Source of the DNA: Eubacteriales Family XIII. Incertae Sedis bacterium
GTDB lineage: Bacteria > Bacillota > Clostridia > Peptostreptococcales > Anaerovoracaceae
Direction of reading: 5' to 3'
DNA length: 7,271 bases
Assembly: GCA_031283865.1 (NCBI GenBank)
Contig: JAITAX010000207.1
Coordinates: 1 to 7,271 of the forward strand
Part shown: piece after piece, positions 1 through 5,485 of the stretch
Numbering within the stretch: position 1 is the first letter of the stretch
How the letters are laid out: each line of letters begins with the position of its first letter
Notes under the pieces: model-generated
What the model was told of the DNA's origin: nothing
Databases searched by the model: none
The model's input: only the letters and a program-made list of their open reading frames with translations
Position numbers and translations under genes: made by a program

Positions 1-1
1 C

Positions 2-613
2 TTCTCGCGCATCCCCGTCTACGACAAGGACGTGGATGACGTGATCGGCGTGCTCTATATGAAAGACTACATCATCAAGGCGCGGCAGTACGGTTTTGAC
101 AAGGTCCACATCCGCAAGATTCTGCAAAAACCCTATTTCGTACCCGAGAGCAAGAACATCGACGAACTCTTCCGGGACATGCAGCGCTCCAAGACGCACA
201 TCGCGCTTTTGATCGACGAATACGGCGGCTTTTCCGGCATCGTGACGATAGAGGACATGATCGAGGAGATCATGGGCAACATAGACGACGAATACGACGA
301 CAGCGAGCCTAAGCTCGAAAGAACGGGCGAAAACACGTGGCTGCTCGACGGCGGGTATTACATAGACGATTTGAACGAGGCTCTTTCGCTGAACATAGAA
401 TCGGACGAACATGAAACGATAGGCGGCTTCATCGTGGACCGCATCGGCGAGATACCGGATGAGGGCGACGCCAAGGAATACGTCATCGAGGCGGAGGGCT
501 TCGTGTTCAAGGTCGAATCGGTCAAAGACCGCAGGATCGACAAGATATTGCTCACTGTTCCGCTGCGGCCCGATGCGGGCGAAAGCGGTGAATCCGAGGA
601 AAAAGATGCCTGA
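2..613 (+). CDS. HlyC/CorC-family CBS-domain transporter-associated protein, C-terminal part (5' truncated)
   Basis: The reading frame is open from the first bases of the window and ends at the TGA at 611-613, so only about 203 C-terminal residues are present. The visible part starts inside a first CBS repeat (SRIPVYDKD..DVIGVLYMKD). It continues through a second CBS repeat (FVPESKNIDELFRDMQ, then IALLIDEYGGFSGIVTIEDMIEEI) and an acidic linker (GNIDDEYDD). It closes with a CorC/HlyC C-terminal domain (WLLDGGYYIDDLNEAL, then ETIGGFIVDRIGEIPDEGD). Family members normally carry an N-terminal DUF21/CNNM membrane domain, which would lie upstream of this window. They act at the cytoplasmic membrane and are linked to magnesium or cobalt efflux (CorC, B. 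subtilis MpfA); haemolysin naming is historical. The specific substrate cannot be told from this fragment. The end of the gene overlaps the next start by 8 bases, suggesting co-translation. Confidence 0.93.
   Translation, partial: FSRIPVYDKDVDDVIGVLYMKDYIIKARQYGFDKVHIRKILQKPYFVPESKNIDELFRDMQRSKTHIALLIDEYGGFSGIVTIEDMIEEIMGNIDDEYDDSEPKLERTGENTWLLDGGYYIDDLNEALSLNIESDEHETIGGFIVDRIGEIPDEGDAKEYVIEAEGFVFKVESVKDRRIDKILLTVPLRPDAGESGESEEKDA
596..600 (+). promoter_or_regulatory. Ribosome binding site for the Asp23-family gene
   Basis: GAGGA lies five bases before the ATG at 606, inside the last codons of the CBS-domain gene. It fixes the Asp23-family start at 606 rather than at an in-frame ATG further upstream (459), which would overlap the preceding gene by over 150 bases and add a non-homologous Arg/Ser-rich leader. 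Confidence 0.7.
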
Positions 614-998
614 TAAAATCAATGCGGACGGCTACGGCAGCATTACCATAACGGAAGAGGTCATCGCCGTCTGCGTGCGGGAGGCCGTTTCGCGCACGCA
701 GGGGGTGCATGAGCTCTTCGGCGGATTTCAGGACACGCTGTCGCAGAACATCCTCGGCAAGGAGTTGAAATTCAAAGGCATCAAGGTTTCGGACGAGGCG
801 GACGGCGTGGTGATAGACATACAGATCGTCGTCGATTACGGCGTGAAGATCCCGGAAGTCGCTTGGGATTTGCAAAGGCGCGTGAAGAACGAGCTTGAAG
901 AGATGACGGACGCCGCCGTCAAGGCCGTGAACGTGGTCGTTCAGGGCGTTCACCTGCCGGGCGAGAGGGGCGGCGGACATGTCGATGCGCGGCAGTAA
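606..998 (+). CDS. Asp23/Gls24-family protein (YqhY-like)
   Basis: This 130-residue protein shows the Asp23 (DUF322) pattern. An N-terminal GSITITEEVIAVCVREAVS segment is followed by QGVHELFGG, then VVIDIQIVVDYGVKIPEVAWD, and a final helix-strand block (DAAVKAVNVVVQGVHLP). Its length and its position directly before nusB match B. subtilis YqhY. The family is small, cytoplasmic and not enzymatic as far as is known. Relatives have been connected to envelope stress (Asp23 in staphylococci) and, for YqhY, to acetyl-CoA carboxylase homeostasis. Here the upstream neighbour is a CBS-domain transporter rather than accBC, so that link is not supported by context. The start at 606 has a good GAGGA site. 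The gene overlaps the upstream gene by 8 bases and nusB by 20 bases. The C-terminal tail after VHLP is Gly/Arg-rich and looks like a by-product of the overlap with nusB. Confidence 0.92.
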   Translation: MPDKINADGYGSITITEEVIAVCVREAVSRTQGVHELFGGFQDTLSQNILGKELKFKGIKVSDEADGVVIDIQIVVDYGVKIPEVAWDLQRRVKNELEEMTDAAVKAVNVVVQGVHLPGERGGGHVDARQ

Positions 999-1413
999 AC
1001 GCGCGAAAGCGCGCGAACTGCTGATGCGAATGCTGTTCCAGATGGAATTTCAAGGGGACTTCAGCGAAGACGCGCGAGATCGCTTCATAGAATATTTTTT
1101 CGAAGACAGGGCGCAGCTTTCCTACGTATACCGCGCGCACGCATTCGTTCGCGACAACAGGGAAGCGCTGGACAGGATGATCGAAGCTTGCAGCGACAAC
1201 TGGAAAGTTTCGCGCATCGCAAAGGCGGACCTCAGCATACTGCGCATCGCGGCGGCCGAGATCTTCTACATGGAGGACATCCCGGATTCCGTTTCCGCCA
1301 ATGAGGCCGTCGAACTGGCCAAGCTGTACGGCGAAGATGAATCCCCGCGCTTCATCAACGGCATCCTCGGAAAGCTGATTCGCAGCAAGGAGAAAGAAAG
1401 GACGCTTCTTTAA
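979..1413 (+). CDS. nusB: Transcription antitermination factor NusB
   Basis: This 144-residue all-helical RNA-binding protein joins NusE (ribosomal protein S10) on the boxA element of rRNA leader transcripts to prevent premature termination. The N-terminal Arg/Lys-rich helix (KRAKARELLMRMLFQMEF) is the typical RNA-contacting start. The C-terminal half carries the strong family signature: AKADLSILRIAAAEIFYMED at about 81-100, then IPDSVSANEAVELAKLYGED, then ESPRFINGILGKL ending near 133. The length is normal for the family. Translation could begin at 979 (GAGAGGGG about eight bases upstream, inside the preceding gene) or at a second ATG at 985; the sequence does not decide between them. The gene overlaps the Asp23-family gene by 20 bases and is followed after three bases by the TsaD-like gene. 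Confidence 0.97.
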   Translation: MSMRGSKRAKARELLMRMLFQMEFQGDFSEDARDRFIEYFFEDRAQLSYVYRAHAFVRDNREALDRMIEACSDNWKVSRIAKADLSILRIAAAEIFYMEDIPDSVSANEAVELAKLYGEDESPRFINGILGKLIRSKEKERTLL

Positions 1414-1416
1414 CAA

Positions 1417-2373
1417 ATGCCCAAGGACCTCGTACTCGGCATAGATACGAGCAACTACACGAGTTCCGTCGCGCTTGCGGATGCCGCGCGCGATGTTGCG
1501 GCTGACCTGCGCGAGCAACTGCCCGTCAAGCGCGGCCTGCGGGGGCTGCGGCAGTCCGAGGCTTTTTTTCGGCATGTCGACAGACTGCCCGCGCTCGCCG
1601 GCGCGCTCCTGCGCACGCATCGCGACCGCATCGGCGCCGTGGCCGTCAGCGAAAAGCCGAGGCCGGTCGCAGGCGCCTACATGCCCGTGTTTCGTGCGGG
1701 CCTGCGCCTTGCGGCATTGCTCGCCGACGCTCTGGGCGCGCCGCTTTTTTGTTTTTCTCATCAGGAGGGACATATCCGCGCGGCGCTTCACGGGACGGAG
1801 CTGCGCAGAGGCGAAGCCTTTCTCGCGTGGCAGATCTCGGGCGGCACGAGCGAGCTTTTGCTCGCGGAGGACGGCGGCGCAAGGCTTTCGATCATAGGCG
1901 GCGGCAAGGATATCTCTTTCGGACAGCTCTTGGATCGCGTGGGCGTGGCGCTCGGCATGGATTTTCCGGCCGGCGCGGCGCTCGATGCCCTTGCGACGGC
2001 GGCGGAAGCCGACGCGCAGGGCGGCGCGGGGCTGGCGCGCATCCCTGCGGACGGGTTTTTCTTCAACCTGTCGGGCATGGAAACGCAATGCCTGCGCGCG
2101 GTTCGCGGCGGTGCGGACGCGCGCGTCCTGTCGCGCGCGATCTTTGAGAACATCGCCGACTGCCTGCTTGGGATCGGCGCGGAGGCGGCCCGCAGGTACG
2201 GCGCGCGGGAGATGCTGTTTGCGGGCGGCGTGTCCGCCTCAATCTTTCTGCGGCGGCGCATTGCGGCCGCGGCGCGCGGGGCCGGGCCGGCGCCCGTATT
2301 CGGCGACGCGGCGCTCTGCGGCGACAACGCCGTCGGGATCGCGCTTTTGGGAGCGGAAAAACTATGGCCGTAA
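1417..2373 (+). CDS. Divergent TsaD/Kae1-like (peptidase M22 family) protein, function unknown
   Basis: This 318-residue protein has the ASKHA ATPase-like fold of TsaD/Kae1. Visible landmarks are GIDTSNYTSS (8-17), KPRPVAGAYMPVF (80-92), the metal-site motif HQEGH (H115, H119), the nucleotide-loop motif SGGTSEL (141-147), SFGQLLDRVGVALGMDFPAG (167-186), FAGGVSAS (268-275) and DNAVGIALLG (303-312, D303 being the likely third metal ligand). True TsaD makes the threonylcarbamoyl-adenosine of tRNA and reads GIETSCDET at the start and SGGHT in the middle. Here the Asp-Glu pair is replaced by Tyr14-Thr15 and the His by Thr144. I infer a paralog with an altered or unknown activity rather than the housekeeping TsaD; the old O-sialoglycoprotein endopeptidase label is not evidence of protease activity. 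The start at 1417 gives the expected N terminus; the nearest AAAGGA (1397-1402) is rather far away. It follows nusB by three bases and overlaps xseA by 10. Confidence 0.88.
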   Translation: MPKDLVLGIDTSNYTSSVALADAARDVAADLREQLPVKRGLRGLRQSEAFFRHVDRLPALAGALLRTHRDRIGAVAVSEKPRPVAGAYMPVFRAGLRLAALLADALGAPLFCFSHQEGHIRAALHGTELRRGEAFLAWQISGGTSELLLAEDGGARLSIIGGGKDISFGQLLDRVGVALGMDFPAGAALDALATAAEADAQGGAGLARIPADGFFFNLSGMETQCLRAVRGGADARVLSRAIFENIADCLLGIGAEAARRYGAREMLFAGGVSASIFLRRRIAAAARGAGPAPVFGDAALCGDNAVGIALLGAEKLWP

Positions 2374-3554
2374 AACCCGTCACCGTATCGCAACTGAACG
2401 GATACATCAGCCGCGTACTGCGGGCGGATCCCGTCCTCGGCGTCGTTTCCGTCATAGGAGAGATCGCGAACCTGAAATATCACGGTTCCGGACATATATA
2501 CTTCAGCCTGAAAGACGCATCGTCCACGCTCGGCTGCTTCCTGCCGGCCGGCGCGCAGGGCGTCTTGCGCGAACTCGCGGACGGCACAGAGATCGTGGCC
2601 GCAGGCTATATCTCGGTCTACGAGAGGGGCGGTTATTACTCGCTGAACGTCACGGACATCTCGGCGGTCGGCCGGGGCGCGCCGGCGCTCGCTTTCGACA
2701 AGCTCAAGGAGAAGCTTGCGCGGGAGGGCCTGTTTGACGAGAAGCACAAGCGGCCTCTGCCGTTTTTTCCGCGCAAGCTGGCCGTCGTCACTTCGGAAAC
2801 GGGGGCGGCCGTGCGGGATATATTGAAGATCATTCAGAACCGCAACCGCTGCGTCGACGTCCTCATCTATCCCGTCAGGGTGCAGGGGGAGGGGGCGGCG
2901 GAAGAGATCGCGGCGGCTGTGACCGCGCTGAACGAGCGCTTTCCCGAAACGGACTGCATGATCGTGGGTCGCGGCGGCGGCGCGGCGGAGGACCTGCAAG
3001 CTTTCAACGAGGAGGTTGTCGCGCGGGCCGTATTCGCCTCCGCGATCCCCGTCATATCGGCTGTGGGACACGAAACGGATTTTACCGTTATGGATTTCGT
3101 CGCCGATAAGCGCGCGGAAACGCCGACGGCGGCGGCGCAGGCAGCCGTGCCGGACACGGCGGCGCTCAGGGCCTTGCTCAAGGACGGCAGGACCGAGTTG
3201 TCGGAGTCCGCGCGGCGGCGGCTGGAGCACCTGACGCTGCGCGTGAAGAGCGGCGGGCGCGCGGAACTCTTCGCCGCCTTGGAGCGCGCCGCGGGCGACG
3301 CTTCCCGCCGCACGGCGGAACTGAGAGCGGAGTTCTCGCGCCGCGCGGAGCGCGCGCTTTCGGAGAGAAAAACGCGCGTCGCGGCCGGCGGCGCGGCGCT
3401 GTCCTCACTGGATCCCTCGGCTGTCCTCGCGCGGGGCTACGCCGTGCTGACGGCAGCGGACGGCACCGTCATCGTCTCCGTTTCGGACGCGCAGAGGGGT
3501 GACGCGATCAAAGCGCATTTGGCGGACGGAAAGCTTGCATTGGAGGTGCTGTGA
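2364..3554 (+). CDS. xseA: Exonuclease VII large subunit
   Basis: This 396-residue protein is the catalytic subunit of exonuclease VII, which degrades single-stranded DNA from both ends in repair and in removing damaged or foreign strands. It has an N-terminal OB-fold (about 5-100: LGVVSVIGEIANLKYHGSGH, IYFSLKDASSTLGCF, VYERGGYYSLNVTDI). The central nuclease domain contains FPRKLAVVTSETGAAVRDI (D152), GRGGGAAEDLQAFNEE (R203) and PVISAVGHETDFT (H236, D239). These residues line up with those reported as essential in the E. coli enzyme. An Arg/Glu/Ala-rich coiled-coil region (about 265-345) is followed by the closing LDPSAVLARGYAVL. It is shorter than the E. coli and B. subtilis proteins (around 450), mainly in the coiled coil. 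The motif usually read as RGGGSxEDL has Ala in place of Ser. It overlaps the upstream gene by 10 bases; GGGAG at 2349-2353 may serve as its ribosome site. Confidence 0.97.
   Translation: MAVKPVTVSQLNGYISRVLRADPVLGVVSVIGEIANLKYHGSGHIYFSLKDASSTLGCFLPAGAQGVLRELADGTEIVAAGYISVYERGGYYSLNVTDISAVGRGAPALAFDKLKEKLAREGLFDEKHKRPLPFFPRKLAVVTSETGAAVRDILKIIQNRNRCVDVLIYPVRVQGEGAAEEIAAAVTALNERFPETDCMIVGRGGGAAEDLQAFNEEVVARAVFASAIPVISAVGHETDFTVMDFVADKRAETPTAAAQAAVPDTAALRALLKDGRTELSESARRRLEHLTLRVKSGGRAELFAALERAAGDASRRTAELRAEFSRRAERALSERKTRVAAGGAALSSLDPSAVLARGYAVLTAADGTVIVSVSDAQRGDAIKAHLADGKLALEVL
3542..3547 (+). promoter_or_regulatory. Ribosome binding site for xseB
   Basis: GGAGGT lies eight bases before the ATG at 3556, inside the last codons of xseA. 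It supports 3556 as the start instead of the in-frame ATG at 3499, which would overlap xseA by more than 50 bases. Confidence 0.75.
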
Positions 3555-3555
3555 T

Positions 3556-3816
3556 ATGACGAAAGACGAACTGCGCGAGGCCGGAAAGCGGAAAGGCGGA
3601 AAAACGGCTGAAAAGGTCGAGGCTGAGGCCGCGCCCTCTTTCGAGGAGGCGCTCGCGGGTCTGGAACGCTCCGTGGAGGCGCTGAAGAGCGAGGGAACGA
3701 CGCTCGCCGGCGTCGTCAAGAGCTTCGAGGAGGGCATGGCTTTCTACGAACGCTGTGAAACGGTCCTGAACGAAGCGAAACAGAAGATCGAGGTCTACGG
3801 CAAAGGCGAACTTTAG
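3556..3816 (+). CDS. xseB: Exonuclease VII small subunit
   Basis: This 86-residue protein is the non-catalytic partner of XseA; several copies bind the large subunit's coiled coil. The family core runs from SFEEALAGLERSVEAL (starting at 28) through SFEEGMAFYERCETVLNEAK to KIEV, a helical hairpin with the expected length. Unlike most family members, which begin only a few residues before SFEEAL, this one has a leader of about 27 residues rich in Lys and Glu (KRKGGKTAEKVEAEA). The start at 3556 has a clear GGAGGT site and follows the xseA stop after one base, so the two subunits are probably translationally coupled. A later alternative start is not supported by a ribosome site that I can see. 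Confidence 0.95.
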   Translation: MTKDELREAGKRKGGKTAEKVEAEAAPSFEEALAGLERSVEALKSEGTTLAGVVKSFEEGMAFYERCETVLNEAKQKIEVYGKGEL

Positions 3817-3838
3817 CCGCGCGCGGGACCCGATGAAT

Positions 3839-3842
3839 GGAG
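3839..3842 (+). promoter_or_regulatory. Ribosome binding site favouring the second ispA start
   Basis: GGAG lies six bases before the ATG at 3849. The upstream in-frame ATG at 3837 has only GC-rich sequence before it and would place this GGAG inside the coding region, so 3849 looks the better start. Confidence 0.55.
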
Positions 3843-3848
3843 TCGAAT

Positions 3849-4748
3849 ATGCGGGATTTTAAAGAGTACATCGCGTTCAAGGCTTTGGTCGAAGAACACC
3901 TCCCGGACTTCCTTCCCGAGGTGAACGCTAAGAGCAGTTCCCTGTACGAGGCCATGTGCTACAGTTTGGAAAACGGCGGCAAGCGCATACGCCCCGTGCT
4001 CTTGCTGGCGGCCTGCGAGTTCGCGGGCGGCGAGGTGCGCGAGGCCCTGCCCTATGCCTGCGCCGTCGAGTACATCCACAGCTATTCGCTGATCCACGAC
4101 GACCTGCCCGGCTTGGACGACGACGAGCTGCGCCGCGGCCGGCCGACGAATCACAAGGTCTACGGGGAGGGCATGGCCGTGCTTGCGGGCGACGGACTTC
4201 TGACTACGGCTTTCGAGGCCATGAACAAGGACATGCTCATCTACTTCGACGATTCCGACAGGCTGAAGCGGCGCGTTCGCGCCGCGTATGAGATATCGAA
4301 AGGCGTAGGCTGCCGGGGTATGGTGGCGGGGCAGGCCGCCGACATCGAAGCGGCGGGCAAGTCGATTGCGGGCGGACTGCTCGACTACATCCACCTGAAC
4401 AAGACCGCCGCGCCGATCATCTCCGCCGTAAAGGCCGGCGCTTTCATAGGCGGCGCGGCGAAAGAGGTGCTTACGGCGCTGGAGGACTATGCGGAAAACC
4501 TCGGCCTCGCTTTCCAGATCGCCGACGACATCCTTGACGTCACGGGCGACGAAGACAAGCTCGGCAAGCGGACGGGCGCGGACAACGCGCGCGAAAAACC
4601 GACCTACCCGTCGCTCTACGGCCTCGAAGCGTCGCGCAAGCGGCTCGAGGCGCTGACGGAAGCCGCAATCGACACGCTGGCGCCTTTCTACGACAACGCG
4701 GAGTTTTTCATAAAGATGGCGCAGTATCTCGTGCACCGCAACAATTGA
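3849..4748 (+). CDS. ispA: Farnesyl diphosphate synthase (polyprenyl synthetase family, IspA type)
   Basis: This 299-residue soluble enzyme (303 if the ATG at 3837 is used) condenses isopentenyl diphosphate with allylic diphosphates to give farnesyl diphosphate, the precursor of undecaprenyl lipid and quinones. Numbering from 3849, the first aspartate-rich motif is DDLPGLD (84-90) followed by DDELRRGRPTNHKVYGE; the second is DDILD (226-230). GGKRIRPVLLLAAC, GMVAGQAADIE and LGLAFQIAD are also typical. Tyr79, five residues before the first Asp, matches the chain-length-limiting aromatic of the B. stearothermophilus farnesyl enzyme, which favours a C15 product over longer ones. The start at 3849 is preferred because GGAG sits six bases upstream. 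The 32-base gap after xseB is the largest in the window. The stop codon overlaps the TTG start of tlyA. The usual next gene in Bacillota, dxs, is absent here. Confidence 0.95.
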   Translation: MRDFKEYIAFKALVEEHLPDFLPEVNAKSSSLYEAMCYSLENGGKRIRPVLLLAACEFAGGEVREALPYACAVEYIHSYSLIHDDLPGLDDDELRRGRPTNHKVYGEGMAVLAGDGLLTTAFEAMNKDMLIYFDDSDRLKRRVRAAYEISKGVGCRGMVAGQAADIEAAGKSIAGGLLDYIHLNKTAAPIISAVKAGAFIGGAAKEVLTALEDYAENLGLAFQIADDILDVTGDEDKLGKRTGADNAREKPTYPSLYGLEASRKRLEALTEAAIDTLAPFYDNAEFFIKMAQYLVHRNN

Positions 4749-5485
4749 AAACGCCTAAGGACAGATTGGATACGATCCTGCACGCGCGCGGCTTCTTCGC
4801 GTCGCGGGAGAAAGCGAAAGCCGCGGTCATGGCGGGCATCGTCCTCGTGGACGGCGCGCGCGCGCCGAAAGCAGGTATGCCCGTCGCGCAGGACGCGGAA
4901 ATCAGCCTGCTCGCGCCGGCCTGCCCCTATGTGAGCCGCGGCGGCTTGAAGCTCGCGGCCGCCCTCGACGGCTTCCGCATAGACCCGAGCGGCGCGACTG
5001 TGATCGACATCGGCGCCTCCACGGGCGGCTTTACGGACTGCCTGCTGCAGCGCGGCGCGCGGCGGGTCTACGCCATCGATGTCGGCTACGGTCAGCTCGA
5101 CTGGAAGCTGCGAAACGACGCCCGCGTTACGAACATGGAGCGCGTCAACATACGCCTGATGAACGCGGACGCCGTCCCGGAAAAGGCGGATCTGATCACG
5201 ATAGACGTTTCTTTCATCTCGTTGAAGCCGGTCCTGCCCGTGGCCGTCGGCCTCTTGGCAAAAGGCGGCGCGATCCTCTGTCTCGTCAAGCCGCAGTTTG
5301 AGGCGGGCCGGGAGCAGGTCGGAAAGAACGGCATCGTGCGCGACGAGAAAGTCCGCGCGGCGACGGTGCAAAACGTGATCGCCTACGGTCTGGAAAACGG
5401 CCTTGCCGCCTGCGGCCAAATGCCGTCGCCCATAAAGGGCGCGAAAGGCAATATAGAATTTCTACTGCTGTTAAAGGAGTGCTGA
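4745..5485 (+). CDS. tlyA: TlyA-family rRNA (cytidine-2'-O)-methyltransferase
   Basis: This 246-residue protein has an N-terminal S4 RNA-binding domain (RLDTILHARGFFASREKAKA, then VMAGIVLVDG) and an FtsJ-like SAM methyltransferase domain beginning near 62. The SAM-binding loop is VIDIGASTGGFTDCLLQRGA (87-106), followed by DVGYGQLDWKLRND. The residues K69, D154, K182 and E238 fall exactly at the positions described for the catalytic tetrad of Mycobacterium tuberculosis TlyA, which 2'-O-methylates 16S and 23S rRNA. Bacillota relatives (YqxC) are less studied, so the exact target nucleotide is uncertain. The start is a TTG overlapping the ispA stop as TTGA, with no obvious ribosome site, which implies coupling to ispA translation. 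A second TTG at 4766 follows an AAGGA but would remove the conserved RLD segment, so I prefer 4745. Confidence 0.94.
   Translation: MKTPKDRLDTILHARGFFASREKAKAAVMAGIVLVDGARAPKAGMPVAQDAEISLLAPACPYVSRGGLKLAAALDGFRIDPSGATVIDIGASTGGFTDCLLQRGARRVYAIDVGYGQLDWKLRNDARVTNMERVNIRLMNADAVPEKADLITIDVSFISLKPVLPVAVGLLAKGGAILCLVKPQFEAGREQVGKNGIVRDEKVRAATVQNVIAYGLENGLAACGQMPSPIKGAKGNIEFLLLLKEC
5473..5479 (+). promoter_or_regulatory. Strong ribosome binding site for the aminotransferase
   Basis: AAAGGAG lies six bases before the ATG at 5486, within the last codons of tlyA. It is the closest match to the consensus in the window and suggests efficient independent initiation of this gene even though it abuts tlyA. 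Confidence 0.8.

Noticed and set aside
1741..1770. T-runs followed by a consensus-like AGGAGG inside the TsaD-like gene, considered as an internal start or frameshift signal.
   Set aside because: The TsaD-like frame continues with conserved motifs on both sides (HQEGH is encoded here), and the short +1-frame peptide it could start has no recognisable features.
919..2088. A 389-codon minus-strand frame opposite nusB and the TsaD-like gene.
   Set aside because: It is composition-driven like the other antisense frames, has no domain pattern, and is fully covered by well-supported + strand genes.
1788..3230. A 480-codon open frame on the minus strand across the TsaD-like gene and xseA.
   Set aside because: Its translation is Arg/Ala/Pro-rich low-complexity text with no recognisable motif, it lies opposite two genes with clear family signatures, and long antisense frames are common in GC-rich DNA.
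3817..3826. A perfect 10-base GC palindrome (CCGCGCGCGG) right after the xseB stop, considered as a terminator or operator.
   Set aside because: It has no loop and no following T-run, and alternating CG is frequent in this composition, so it is not a credible terminator.
3813..4736. A 307-codon minus-strand frame mirroring ispA almost end to end.
   Set aside because: Its bounds follow the codon structure of ispA, the translation is Val/Arg/Asp-rich without motifs, and ispA carries both aspartate-rich motifs.
4688..5419. A 243-codon minus-strand frame opposite tlyA.
   Set aside because: It is a shadow of tlyA, which has the S4 domain, SAM loop and full K-D-K-E tetrad on the + strand.
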